DNA of 64,000 bases from Bolinopsis microptera (taxonomy: Eukaryota; Ctenophora; Tentaculata; Lobata; Bolinopsidae), in assembly GCF_026151205.1 (NCBI RefSeq), contig NC_087076.1, positions 3,557,902 to 3,621,901 on the forward strand, given 5' to 3'. Below the pieces are notes generated by a model, which saw only the letters and a program-made list of their open reading frames with translations, ran no database searches and had not been told where the DNA came from. A program made the translations under genes and the position numbers. Position 1 is the first letter of the stretch; each line of letters opens with the position of its first letter. Shown one piece after another: positions 9,869-24,800 of the stretch.

Positions 9869-12800
9869 ATGAATCACAACCCAAGGAAGTTCGAGGAGAA
9901 GATCGCACTAAACAAGCAGAAACAAGCGGAACAAGACAAACAGTTTGAGGATATCATTCGAGATGTCAGCAACATCCGGGACAATGAGGTTGGAATATTT
10001 ATACACAGTATACAATAAATACAATATACATGTGTACATATTATAAACAATAAACATAAACTCTTCCACCTCCTTACTAGTGGCAAGGAGGTGGTCATCT
10101 TTAATTCCACAACAAAACTAATACCTCCTTAACTTGGGATTTTAGAGCATATTTTTGCTACAAATATATCTAAAATATATACATAATATGAAAGTGGCTA
10201 TCACGTTTTGCATCACTATTGAGTTCTAATTCTGGAGTGCTCTACTTAACTTGGATTGTTTTTGTCAAATTTGGAAATAATTGTCATACTTTAAATGGGC
10301 ATGAACAGTAAGGTATTTCGTGATGTAACAATATATTTCTTCAGTGCATCTCTAATCAGTTCCGTTCACTGCCCAACATTCATGGACCTCCTCCCGGGAT
10401 GTACCAGTATGTAAGTATACAATCTCCTCACGTCATATCCATTCTAGTCTACTTTAGAAGTCACTTTAGAGCAAGCGAGTGCTGTATGTTCTGTATTGAG
10501 AACTGCACATGTACAAAGCTGTAATTTAGAGAATTTGATCGTGTAGAATTGTCCATAATAATCTGAATTCCCGATTTTAAAACCAAGGCTATCATCACTA
10601 TGTAAGTCACATTCTGCAACTAGAATGGGTAGAATGTAGACCCTGACTAACTAACTGATCATTGCATTGAATATATTTCTCATTAACATGCATACCTCCT
10701 GCTTGGTAACCAGCCGCCCTGCTCAGTCCTGCTTTATCATGCAGGACATGCTGTAACATGCTTTAACATGTACTCTTCTTCAGAACATGGCCGCCTTCAA
10801 TGCTCCTGTAAACCACCAAGACGGGTTCTGGAACGCAGGTAATTAAACTAAATGTATTTAAACTTCATAACCAGTTGTCAAACTGGAGATAGTGTATGAA
10901 CTACTGAGTATGTTACTAGTTTCTACTGTCGGCTTGTAGTTCATTTCTTATTTATCTCTTATTTTATGTCTACATATCCGTGTCTATTGTTTAAATACTA
11001 GTACTCAAGTACTCAGATATTGTTTGTGATCATGTTGCCGTGGTGTTTGTCCCGGATGTTAGTTAATTAGTAATGAGTAATAGTCTGGCTGACAGTTAAT
11101 TACTGAAGCTTCAATACAGACTAAGTTCAAAAGGTCACACAAAGTTAGCAGATTACCGACACCAACAAGCCGCCAAAACACGTGGCTTACTTTAATCCTG
11201 ATAACACAAGTGCTATCATACACATTTTGATATTAACTTCCGGTATCCGGAGCTTCGAATTGATAAATTGACAGGTGCTTTAAGATCCCCCCTTCTATTT
11301 CAGTATACTGAGGTATTGCAAAACATAACGTCATAACCTCTCACGTCACTGATATGTTTTGCATTTTTAAGATTACCCTCTCACTAGTACTAGTTCGGGT
11401 GTATTTCGTGAGCTTATTTCGTTAAGTAAATCGTCTCTAGTCAAGTTCAGGCCTTGTCGTTAACCCATGAGGTCACCCTTGTAATATTTGAGGTATTCAT
11501 AATCTAATTTTCAGATATTCATCACGGATTGAACCTTCAACTACCTGAATCGCATCAAAGGAGGTTTTTATGCGAATCATTTTTGCACTCAATTCACGGA
11601 ACATGTGAATGGTATTAATTAATAAATTTAAGTAATATTACATCATAATTTTAACAAATCTAAGTAATATTACATCGTAATTCTTTCGAATTAAATAGAA
11701 ACTCACGATTTAATCCCCTAAACCAACTTCTCATGACTTGGTAATTATACTCACTAATTAAGCATTTTACTTACTTACTTACTGAACATTCAGATCATTT
11801 AAAACAAACAATCTTTCTCAGGGTGCTGTCAGATTCTCAACTTCATAAAACAGGAGTTAAAGGTAATATTTGTATTTCTTACAGCATATTGCCAATTTAT
11901 TACACTTTGTAATTTGTATTGATGTATACATTTTTAGGCGTGTGATTAAGTGCTTAGGTTTTCCAGTGTAAAACAAGAAAATGTATGTGTAAAATATTTA
12001 CTTTTTAGTTTGCATATAATAGTACATTCCTTTACACATGCTTATTTAAATAAACCAACCATAGACTTTAAGTAATCAAGGAAATAATCTGTTGTTGGAA
12101 TGTTGTTGTGGTAGGAACGATACCGCATAATACTGCGTCAAGTATGTTTCTCTACATTACAAGGGCAAAACTTGGTGTTTTGCAGAAGTAGCATTATATA
12201 ATCAAGAGGCTTGCATATGAACATATTGACATGGGTGTAGAGTTGAGCCTGTAGTCTGTACGGAACCTAGTAGTTTCAGTTCCTTGTTTAACTTGCCGTA
12301 CAGCAAGGACATTCACTACTTGTGCCAACCAGCCATTAAAATATCCCGTATACCTTTATCATTATAGAACTACTTGTCGTTTTAGTAACTTTATTTCCGC
12401 GATGAACTCCAAGAGTAACCACCTAAAATTGACGTTGCAAAGTTTGACGCAGAATTGTAGCACTGTTTTATCGATAACAATATTGAGGCAGTGATTCGAT
12501 TATTAAATAAAATTCAAAACGATAATTTAATCGTGCACGTTCAAAATAGAGGAATGGCCATGCAGGCATGAAATTAAGAATATGTTCCCCAGGATATTCA
12601 GTATGTTCATTGTTCATTCCTAACCTCAATTAGTTGAGGAACATTAATTAATGACTATTATTTTCTACAAATGATGAAACACAAATTGGGAGGGCGGCCC
12701 TGAATGAATATTAAAAATTAATTTAGCGTACATAAACCTGAAAACTGGTGGGGAAATAAACCACACGTTTATACACGTGACAGGGGTTGCGGGAAGCTGG

Positions 12801-15800
12801 TTGGTTGTGGACAGTCCCTAATCAGTAATCAGTTCACCTTTTCACCAGTATCCAAATCCGCAGCCCCCACCCCTCCCTTTTTGAAGAGTAATAAGGCAAA
12901 CCCTAAATTCTCTTCAAACTGTGTAAAACTTGTCATGATATTTACACATGTCTCATCACTGCAATATCGACCACCTCATACTGCAACTATTATATAATAA
13001 TATTGGAATGTGCAGGCAAATGTAGCATTATATATAAAACCTCAGTCGCAAGAAGACAATTCGGGATCAGTTGAATATGTACGAGTCCAGTGTTGCCTTA
13101 TATGGTGCTAGATAAAGTTAGCTCTAATATACCCGGCGCTGTAGTTCCCAGAGAGTTCACCTTTTAAATTGACAATGTTTTTTCTTACAGGAGAATCAGA
13201 AGGATGGAACAACCACTCGGTAAGTGTTTAATTTACCGTGTAAACGTGCGTTTTACTTGACACCTTAATCACATCTACCTCCAGTGTTTAATGGAACGAT
13301 TAATTAAATGAAACGACATTATATATGGATATGGTTATATTAAAAAGACTATTATAATCGTGTTCGCATTTTTTAGATAATGTCATGTTTGAATTGAAAC
13401 TAATAAGACCTTCTTTATTTCGTTGGCGGTAAAATTGTAAAATAAAATGGTAAAGTAGGGCTTTTCTCGAGATATTTAATCAATATTTGGGCTTCTCTCG
13501 TGTTACAATGTATAGTACTTGATAGAATTTCAAGGAAATAAAGCTGTTGTGTTTCAGTTACCGAGGCCCAAGTCAGCGTTAAGCGTCAAGTAAGTATTTA
13601 GAGGTATTTACTAATTTAATCGTAAATTTAAATAATTAATTAAATACGAGTGAGTGATTAATATTGGTTCAAACCACACAATCCTTCCCTCACCCTAATG
13701 AAACCAGTTGAAACCAATCTCTCATTCGATGCTTGCAACTTTTCTTGATTCCGCTCTATTTAAAGCACAAAAAGGATGGCAGCATTTCTGTAGAATCCAA
13801 TGTAGAGACCAGAGCTAATCATTGTCAGAACGCTTCTTCACAATTTTCTCTTCATTGGCATTACAATTATTTTTATAAATGTTTACTGACCACAGCTGCA
13901 CTGTGTAGTATCACGTAAACTGCCACCGACTTGATCAAATCATGCCATATCAAGTATCAAACTCTACCGATACTATTAAAATGAGACTGCATCAAATTGA
14001 GCTGGCGCAGACAGACTTCTGTTTCTAGAGAAGCCTGCTGCTGTATATTACTATATTTGTGGAGGGAGTTAACATATGTTACAGCAAGCTTCTCTGATAT
14101 AGCAATATATAGAGCCTATGTTATACACTGTACAGCGAGCCTCTATATATTTCTAGTATATAATATATATTGCTATATATTGCTACAACGCAGCTAAATT
14201 GTAACTACAGCTGTTTAGTGTGGAATTAATGTATGTTTTTTGTTAATGTATTGTCTTTTGTTTCCAGGTCGTATGAGAACAGCATATCTACCAAGACTAG
14301 TTCCTTGCCAGATCTGTCGCAGAATTACATTCCTGTTCAGGACGAGAGCTATAGTCAAAATGTTAGTGTAAACTTTTATAGATTTATACTTATATGCGTT
14401 ATATTTTATTAATACTGAGTGTATTGGTCTTGAGGCGCCTTTCTAAACTTCACTAGATGGATTATCATTTGTTTATGACAGCTCCACTAAGTCTATACAG
14501 TTAGGCTCGTTTTATTGCTTAACAACACGCTCAATAGATTATATCATATATAATATTACAATAATATTACAATATAGTATGTATAATATACATGTAAAGT
14601 TGTTCATAACATATAAGCTTGACTGTGGTTAATAATAAAACAATTGTCAAGTAACTTGACCAGTTATTTAATGTATTTATAGAAATATAACAACTTTACA
14701 ACTCTCATTTTCAGATCCTACATCAGCATTATCTGGACGGAATTCCGGGTGAGTTTAGATAAGTAACCTAGTACACTAGTACACTAACCTAGTAGTATAT
14801 AAGTAACTACTAGTAGTGTATAGTAGTGTTTACTAAAGAGCTTTCTTATTAGTACAGTCAAATCCGTCCTTATTTGAGCCTTTGTCGGACAAAATTCGCA
14901 ACAAAGCGATTTTAACGGGATATGGTCGGGACAGGTCCCAGGAATCATTCCAGAAAAGTCCCAAAAAATCTGACTTGAGCAAAATCCACAATTACCACTT
15001 TTTTACCACCTTTTTACCACTTTGGTTTTCCGCAAATAAGTCACGTTCTGAATATCTTAGAAGATTCTAGTTTAAAGCAGTGTGTTTAGGAAACAAAGGA
15101 GAACAACTTTTTCTTCAACAACTTTTTCAAAAATAAATTATTTAATTAATTAATTAAATAATTAATAAATTTTCAAATATTTAAAAAATATATTTTCATA
15201 AAAAATGTTCACAATCAAATTCCACGTATATTGAACTAATTCTTATAAAAAATTTGAAAATTTTCACTTTCAATATTTTGGACTTGTAAAATTTGTAAAG
15301 AATAACTAAACCACTATTTACCACTTTTTACCACATTGGATCTCCGCTAATAAAACGACTTCTGAATGTCGTAGAAGGTTTTAGATTGAACCGATGTGTT
15401 CAAAATATAAAAGAGAACAACTTTTATTCGCCAACCTTTGGATTAGATAATTAATCGATTAATTAATTAGATGATAAGTAAATTTTTAAAAATTTCATAA
15501 TTTTTACCAAAAATCTTTGCCGTGACGTAAAACGTAAAATGAATTTACTTGAATAATAGAACAAACACCGTCACATAGATTAGATAACAGATAAAAAGAG
15601 ATGCAGATAAATGGAATAAACGGTAAAATATCCAAATTTGTACGATACTATTATATTATAGATAATAACTATTTACACATCATCTCTCGACTTAGTGTTG
15701 TGCTTTTAAACTAGATTGTTAAACTGGTTCGTTTGGAAGCGTAAGCTTCAATATTTAATTTAAGGAATGAATCCTGGCATCACCAACCAGCGATGGAAAG

Positions 15801-18800
15801 TGAAAGCCCTCCAAGAGTCTATCAGCTCCAACCCGATCCACACTCCTTTCTTCACCTTGACGGAAACCCACCTCAAGTCGTATCACTTAGATGCAGAGGT
15901 TCACATCCCAGGTTATACCGGCTACTGAGCGGAGCGTACCAGTCGAGCTTGTAGCGGAGCCGCTACCTATCTCCACAACTCCATCACAGCAGAAGAAACA
16001 AAGTCCTTCTCAAACTCCTACTGTGAACTTGTCGCCATCTACAGTAAAGAAGCTAACAGTAACATCGTGATAGCGGGCATTTACCGGCCCCCTTCAGCTC
16101 CTTTTGACAAGTTTGATGAATGCCTCTCTACCCTCCAACAGTTCATCAACGGAATTCAACACACCCCTGTACTGCACATTACAGGAGACTTCAACCTACC
16201 CTTTATCAACTGGACGAATTCTTCTATCGACTCAGGATGCAGTATTTCCCTTTCAGACCGACAATCAGCCCTAGCACTTCTGAACTTCAATGAAGAATGC
16301 CTGCTCCAACAAGAAGTCCTCGAGCCAACTCGCAAGAACAACATCTTAGATCTCGTTTTCTCAAACGACTCTGACTCTATCCATAGTATCTCTGTTACCA
16401 AGACAGAGTTATCAGATCATGACATTGTGAGCTGCACTCTCCTCAATCCTGAACTCCTCCTCCCCTCGCAGACTCCGGAACGGCCAGTCTTCACCCCCTC
16501 CTGCCTCCTTGATGACATTAACTTCAACACAGCAGACTGGGATGCCATTAATGCAGAACTGGTAGAAGTAGACTGGGCTTCTATCACTGACCCAAGCAAG
16601 ATGTAGCGACCATGATGCTCCTGTACAAGTCCTACGTACGATCTCATCTGGAATACTGCTGTCCTCTGTGGTCTCCTCACATGCAGTGCGAAATTATTAA
16701 ACTCGAAGCAGTTCAACGATCCTTCACTGCTAAAATCCAGGGTCTTGGAAATCTCAACTACTGGGAACGCCTCCGTCGCCTGTCTATGTACTCCCTTCAA
16801 AGGCGTCGTGAGAGATACACTATCATCCTAGTTTGGAAGATCTATAACAATCTTACTCCAAACAGTATGAACATCAACTTCCGCGAGACCTCACGATACG
16901 GAACTACGTGTATACGACCACTAGGGTCCTCCAAGTACACTAGTGTCAATAACCTGAGGTTCAACTCCTTTGCCTCTAGAGCCTCTGCAGTCTGCACTGT
17001 ACAACGTGGTCCCTCCTAGCATCAAGTCCCTCCTAACCTTGACCGATTTCAAACCTGCTCTTGATGCTTTCATCAATGAATTCCCTGACACTCCACCATT
17101 CAACACCTGGGTACACTGGACAGAAGAGGAACTCAATGCTGGAGTGGGCCGGTGGCACGTGTCTCTGACGCGCTACTACTTGGCGGTGGATATGCAAGAC
17201 ATTCTTGGCCTGGTAGCACTTTAGCTCGGAACCCAACCAAAGTAAGTAAGTAATAATAAAGGGCCTTTAGAAGGAGTGCATACGCTAGGGTATTGTTTCT
17301 CCGTAGCTTAGTGCACTAGATTCCCACTATAGGGATCGTGCACAAAGCCCAATTACGGTATCGTAGCACCCTGTCGCATGATTAGCGATTAGGTAATCAT
17401 TGATTACCCAATCAATTTCGCTAACGAGATAAACGAATTGCTTGATGACTTCGTCATTTTCAGTCTGTTTCGCGCCAATATCTTTTCAGAATTCAGATCA
17501 TATTCCGAATGTAATGGCCTATTGCAATGTGCAGTTAACAGCATGTTCGCAAACACGATTATGTTGATTACAAGACTCAACGTATGTTTATTATTAATTG
17601 TTAATTATTCGTGTTATGCAATTTTAAAATATTTTGATCGAAAATAATTTTTGAATATTTGTTAAATAATTGATTAACTGATTAATTAATTATCTAATCC
17701 AAAGGTTGACGAATAAAAGTTGTTCTCTCTTATGTTATTAACACATCGGTTCAATCTACAACCTTCTACGACAGTCAGAAGTCGTTTTATTAGCGGACAT
17801 CCAATGTGGTAAAAAGTGGTTATTCTTTACAAATTTCGAAAATTTTATAAGTCCAAAATATTGAAAGTGAAAATTTTCAAAAGTTTTATGAAAATTAGTT
17901 CATTGTACGTGTAATGTAATTGTGAACATTTTTTATGAAAATATATTTTTTAAATATTTGAAAATTTATTAATTGTTTAATTAATTAATTAAATAATTTA
18001 TTTTTGAAAAAGTTGTTAAAGAAAAAGTTGTTCTCCTTTGTTTCCTAAACACACTGCTTTAAACTAGAATCTTCTAAGATATTCAGAACATGACTTATTT
18101 GCGGAAAACCAAAGTGGTAAAAAGGTGGTAAAAAAGTGGTAATTGTGGATTTTGCTCAAGTCAGATTTTTTGGGACTTTTCTGGAATGATTCCTGGGACC
18201 TGTCCCGACCATATCCCGTTAAAATCGCTTTGTTGCGAATTTTGTCCGACAAAAAGACGGATTTGACTGTACTATATTTGCTAATCTGGTATATTATAAT
18301 CCTGTATACTTGATTATTAGTTCAGAGTTGCTAAGTAAACTGAGCTGTTGACAATAATAACTGTTACTTATTGTAACTTTGTACGCACTAATTCCAATAC
18401 TATGCTTCACCAAGTCTGGACCTGGTGCATCTGGCTGCTGGCAACAAACCCTTACCAAAAGGAAAACTTGTATTCACTGATTGATCATTGTGATCATTTC
18501 CAAGATTTAGTAACTGAATTCTCAATGAATATTTATTCAGCCTAACCTGCAGTAATAGTCTCATTTCGTCTCGGTAGACGATAACAAGTACTAGCCTCAC
18601 TGCACAGCCCTCGTTGTTGCAAAATAGCGCACAATCGTCTAGAACAGATCACGTAATAATTGTAACCAATGTAGTAGCTATCAGTAGCCGGTAAAAAATG
18701 TGCTCAAGTATTTTACATGACCTGTAAAACCTCATGTTACGTAACGGCGACGTGCACAGGGCGTACTCCGGACAGGTCACGTGCCATGCTCGTATTGGTC

Positions 18801-21800
18801 ACGTGACTACCCACCGTGCTGATCTTTGTTTGTTTACATGCAGATTCGGTGGAATTTAAACAAGTCTAAAAAATTGTGGTCGATAAGCTAAATGGAATTT
18901 GAACGATTCGGGTCGGTGTGGCAGAGGATTTTAACTAAAGTTTAAAAGTCACACATGCAAGATTACGTATCCTGTGTACTGGGATTATGTAACATAATAT
19001 TTATATGTTGCTCATTATACACTGTTATCTGGTGATAAGGACCTCCCTGCAATACCTAATGTCTGGTGTACATATTAATTGTACATTATTTCCCCTCCAA
19101 CTCACAATCCTTTTTATACTGCTCCTGTGAAAATGTGCGGAGTTTTTAAAAACAGCATGCTATTACACACGTTGGTGTATTGTTAAGCTTTAATTATTGA
19201 AGCTCAATGAATGACGGAGTAATCATTGTCTAAATATGTTTTCAAGCTCAAGTCTACGTTACGAATTAGCCAATATTTGAACTATCTAATGTGTATATTA
19301 TGTATTATATATTATATTATATGGTTAAGTTAGCCATATATAATATATAGATATGCATAATCAAAGTAAGTAATAGCTATATAATATGTCATATTATATA
19401 TTATGTAATGGGACCTGAACATCACATTCAGTTGCGACTCGCGTCTCTTCTTCTATCCATTGACAATCTACCTTCAACTGGAGCTATCTTGGGTTAAGAG
19501 ATCAATAGATTTGAATACTGGTTGGAAAGTGTACCATGTTTGTTTGACACTGATCATGATTAGATTTTTGATTAGTTAATACCATGCTGAATGGTTGGAA
19601 CTCATTAGTTTATCGCCACCGCCTACATTAGATATGGTATGATTCTTCAACAATATGCAGTTCATGAAACGTCTGTAAATTAAACATCAGATGAGACCAC
19701 TAAGTTTAATTTATGCAACTTAAAATGTATTTATTATCTCTACTAATAGTTAATTCTAAACTGTGGTTATTGTAAAGACGCTTTACAAAAGACGGAGAAT
19801 GGGGATTGGGACCCATTCTTGTAACCTTACATCCCTTACTCAAATTATTTGTTATGAATATGTTATATAATATTTGTAGTGTTGAAAGTGTTAAATTAGA
19901 GGTGTCATATCTCCCGGAAATCAAATAATCTTCTCACATTCGAGAGAAACGACAAATCATTTTGAGCACTCATCCGCGGATTTTATTTAAAACCCTTCGA
20001 ATTGAATTTAGAAATTAATTTTATTTAATAAATATATATGACATGAGTCTCCTGTAATAACTATACATTTTCTTTAATACCTCTGTAGTAGTAGTAGAAG
20101 TAACAATACTAGTAGCGTAGTGGTACATTATTAATTACAGTTTGATATCGAAAAGGAGGCTAGAACAGCGTCCCTTCTATTTCTATTTCTAATTCCCCAC
20201 ATTGCTGTGTACAACAAGAGTACCATGTTATATTATTGTAGTTCACAACACTCCGTTAATGTAGACAATGTTCCTATACAGCTGTTTATTACTTCTACTT
20301 TTATGTTTTAATTGTTAGATAATTTACAGACTACACTATATAATGCCCTATTTTGTTGTGAATATGACTACACTACCATACACTGTGAAGCAATGCTGAT
20401 CTTTATATTATCCTGCTCTCAAAGTGGACCGCCTCCCTTACTATATTATTCCACACAACCTCCCCTACACACTACACAGCCTCCCCTACACAACCTCCCC
20501 TACACAACCTCCCCTACACAACCTCCCCTACACAGCCTTCCCTACACAACCTCCCCTACACAACCTCCCCTACACAACCTCCCCTACACAACGTCCCCAA
20601 CACAACGTCCCCTACACAACCTCCCCTACACACTACACAGCCTCCCCTACACAACCTCCCCTACACAGCCTCCCCTACACAACCTCCCCTACACAACCTC
20701 CCCTACACAACCTCCCCTACACAGCCTCCCTACACAACCTCCCCTACACAACCTCCCCTACACAACGTCCCCTACACAACCTCCCCTACACAACGTCCCC
20801 TACACAACCTCCCCTAAACAACGTCCCCTACACAACCTCCCCTACACAACGTCCCCTACACAACCTCCCCTACACAACCTCCCCTACACAACCTCCCCTA
20901 CACAACCTCCCCTACACAACCTCCCCTACACAACCTCCCCTACACAACCTCCCCTACACAACCTCCCCTACACAACCTCCCCTACACAACATCCCCTACG
21001 CTACATCCAATTATTACCGTATTTAGTTTATAATACATTAGCTTTTATTGAACGGTTATTGTATAATAAGCAGGTAGGATCGAAGTAGCAGTATCTATTT
21101 TAGTACTACAGAATCTACAGTTAAATGTACCTCTTGTGGCACCGCGCACTGTACATGATAAATAGGAGGATTTCTCTAAATTACATATAAATAGTCAGTA
21201 ACCACTTACAGGCCTGGGTTTACAATATTCACTATCGCCGCCAACGATACAGTGCTAATATGCGTTACAACGATACAGTGCTAATATGCGTTACAACGAT
21301 ACAGTGCTAACATGCGTTACAACAATACAGTGCTAACATGCGTTACAACAATACAGTGCTAACATGCGTTACAACGATACAGTGCTAACATGCGTTACAA
21401 CGATACAGTGCTAACATGCGTTACAACGATACAGTGCTAACATGCGTTACAACGATACAGTGCTAACATGCGTTACAACGATACAGTGCTAACATGCGTT
21501 ACAACGATACAGTGCTAACATGCGTTACAACGATACAGTGCTAACATGCGTTACAACGATACAGTGCTAACATGCGTTACAACGATACAGTGCTAACATG
21601 CGTTACAACGATACAGTGCTAACATGCGTTACAACGATACAGTGCTAACATGCGTTACAACGATACAGTGCTAACATGCGTTACAACGATACAGTGCTAA
21701 CATGCGTTACAACGATACAGTGCTAACATGCGTTACAACGATACAGTGCTAACATGCGTTACAACGATACAGTGCTAACATGCGTTACAACGATACAGTG

Positions 21801-24800
21801 CTAACATGCGTTACAACGATACAGTGCTAACATGCGTTACAACGATACAGTGCTAACATGCGTTACAACGATACAGTGCTAACATGCGTTACAACGATAC
21901 AGTGCTAACATGCGTTACAACGATACAGTGCTAACATGCGTTACAACGATACAGTGCTAACATGCGTTACAACGATACAGTGCTAATATGCGTTACAACG
22001 ATACAGTGCTTACATGCGTTACAACGATACAGTGCTAATATGCGTTACAACGATACAGTGCTAATATGCGTTACAACGATACAGTGCTAATATGCGTTAC
22101 AACGATACAGTGCAGTGCTTACTTGCGTTACAACGATACAGTGCTAACATGCGTTACAACGATACAGTGCTTACATGCGTTACAACGATACAGTGCTAAT
22201 ATGCGTTACAACGATACAGTGCTAATATGCGTTACAACGATACAGTGCTAACATGCGTTACAACGATACAGTGCTAACATGCGTTACAACGATACAGTGC
22301 TTACATGCGTTACAACGATACAGTGCTAACATGCGTTACAACGATATAGTGCTTACATGCGTTACAACGATACAGTGCTAACATGCGTTACAACGATACA
22401 GTGCTAATATGCGTTACAACGATACAGTGCTAATATGCGTTACAACGATACAGTGCTAACATGCGTTACAACGATACAGTGCTAACATGCGTTACAACGA
22501 TACAGTGCTAACATGCGTTACAACGATACAGTGCTAACATGCGTTACAACGATACAGTGCTTACATGCGTTACAACGATACAGTGCTAACATGCGTTACA
22601 ACGATACAGTGCTTACATGCGTTACAACGATACAGTGCTAACATGCGTTACAACGATACAGTGTAACATGCGTTTGACGGAGAATATAGACAACAAAAGA
22701 GATGGAATAATATATGCCATATTTATGTGGTGAATATGACATTTCTTAATAATTTGTTGCACACAATGATGTGTGATTATATTTGTTGTATAAGTTCGTG
22801 TATAAATTATATTATGAAGGAGCACACAGGCTCTACTCAACTCACACAGTTGGAGAAGAGACTACAAATACAGCTGATATTTCACTAATATGTACAGGAC
22901 TGGTCTCTGATTGGCTGGCCAGCAATTATACCTACTTTTAAACACTACACACACACATGACATGTCAAACGGTTTACCCAAAGTGCAGGGCTATTGGGAA
23001 GGAGAAGACCCAGGTTAAGTAGAAAGTGAATATTAGTCACTTTAGATAATCAGCAGATAATGAGCTTGTCAGTATGCCTGTTATTGGGTCTATATGTACA
23101 GGACACGCTCTATGTTCTGAAAATGTTACAATCAGACGTGGGATTGTGCAATAACATCATGTAGTCGGTCATAAACATTTACAAGTGTATAATGCAATGG
23201 TTGGTATTTACTTCAACTCATTCAGGGCAAGAGAGTAATGTTGCAACTTGTTTCTGTCCTGAACAAGTAGTGTTCTATTTTTATTATATCAGATTCACAA
23301 ATCCCACAAAATACGCCCCACAAGATCTAAGTGGGATTATAATGTTTGAGATGTACAGAGAAGTTAAAAGTAGAGAACTTACAATTTGTCAAAAACCTTA
23401 TTAGGCCAATTGTGGTCAAGAATTCCGATGCTATTTAATGCCAATTTGCTTTCCCCGAACCGTAACCACAAGCTTTTAAAAATCACGACACATTTACTCC
23501 AAATTCCAGTTCGCTTTTTGGAAGTCTGTTAAAATTGGGAGCCTGTATTGAAACACTCCATTATCATAGATATTGAAGTTTTACGGTTCCAAATTATCGT
23601 CATGTTAATGGTCACGTACAATCCCCATCACATACAGCACTTTAAAATAGTCTCCTGTATTCCCGGCCCTGTTCAGTCTTTACAGCCCACTTTATAGTCT
23701 CTATACTGACCTACTTTACAGCCCACTTTATAGTCTCTATACTGACCTACTCTATAGTCCACCATATATTCCATTGTATAATATACTTTATAGTCCACCG
23801 CACAGTTTACAGTACATTATACCCCACAGTCTACAGAACACACGCGCTACACAGTGTGTTGCAGTCTGTAGTTTGGCAGGAATTACAGACATACCAGGGT
23901 TAGAGTAGTTAGGAGAGGTAAGCAGTGTGTTACACTAGAGCTCTAGTAGACTATTAAATACTAGGCTTCCACTTACTCTAATGTAATAACCTTCTCACAT
24001 TTTAGACAGTATTTAAATACCTCATAGTCACGTGACCAATGTAGCTCTAGTGCATTACAACTGAAATCATTTTAAAGAGGGGGTGAGAATGTGGCTTGAT
24101 TGAAAGTGCGTCGTCTCCCTACTACTAGCGTAGTAGTTTAATTATTGTGCTCGAGACGGCTGCGGGCTGAGTGCCATTTTAAACGTTGCGACGGCTGAGA
24201 GTGCCACTTTAAGGTTGCATGTCACAACCTCTTAAATACACGCTTTATGATGTGAAATAACATGGTTGAGTAAACGTTTCGGTTCTTCTGTTATTTATTC
24301 CTAACTGTAGGAAATTAGCGTGGAGTGAAAACACCCGCCACCCGCTTAAATCTCACCAATTGAGCTCGAAAACAGAGTTCAAAGGATGTTTAGCGAGATT
24401 GTAAAACAATAATGTAAATAGATCATTATCATTTTGGAATTTTGATCTTGGTATTTTGTAAAGTCACGTCGAAACTCGAAAGGAGAGAAATATTGACGTT
24501 ATAAAAATACTACAAAGTTAGTGAAGATTAACTTGGACGATTCAAACTGCGTACTGTTAAAACAGTGTAGAGGTGCTAAATGATGAAGTAAGGAAGAAGT
24601 TCCATTTTTAATCCGTGGAGTTCGTGAACAAATAATCAGTTGACCTCTATCTCTAGTTAAATTCAAGACACAATACTATAAGTTATGAATTTACTTGTTG
24701 TTTATAACCAATAATATTCTATTCACATCATTTACTTAAACTGTTGTGTGGATCAAATATTAAGGTTAACGTGGCGTAATCAGAAAAATAAAATTGTTCT

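Noticed and set aside
16156-17236. Minus-strand frames over the LINE
   Set aside because: Plus-strand endonuclease and reverse-transcriptase motifs show the coding direction.
17296-17372. tRNA-like sequence with a good A box (GTAGCTTAGTGCACTAGA) and short CCGTA/TACGG end pairing
   Set aside because: No proper B box, anticodon arm or T arm; at best a relic of a tRNA-derived SINE.
14882-18252. Identical 62-codon frames at 14882-15070 (+) and 18064-18252 (-)
   Set aside because: They are the two inverted arms of one element and show no protein-like features.
20312-21088. 258- and 200-codon Pro/Thr/Tyr-rich frames
   Set aside because: They are produced by the 14-bp minisatellite, open in overlapping frames, with no flanking signals of a gene.
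21243-22672. CRISPR-like regular repeats
   Set aside because: Units are directly adjacent without unique spacers, and the window is clearly animal DNA.
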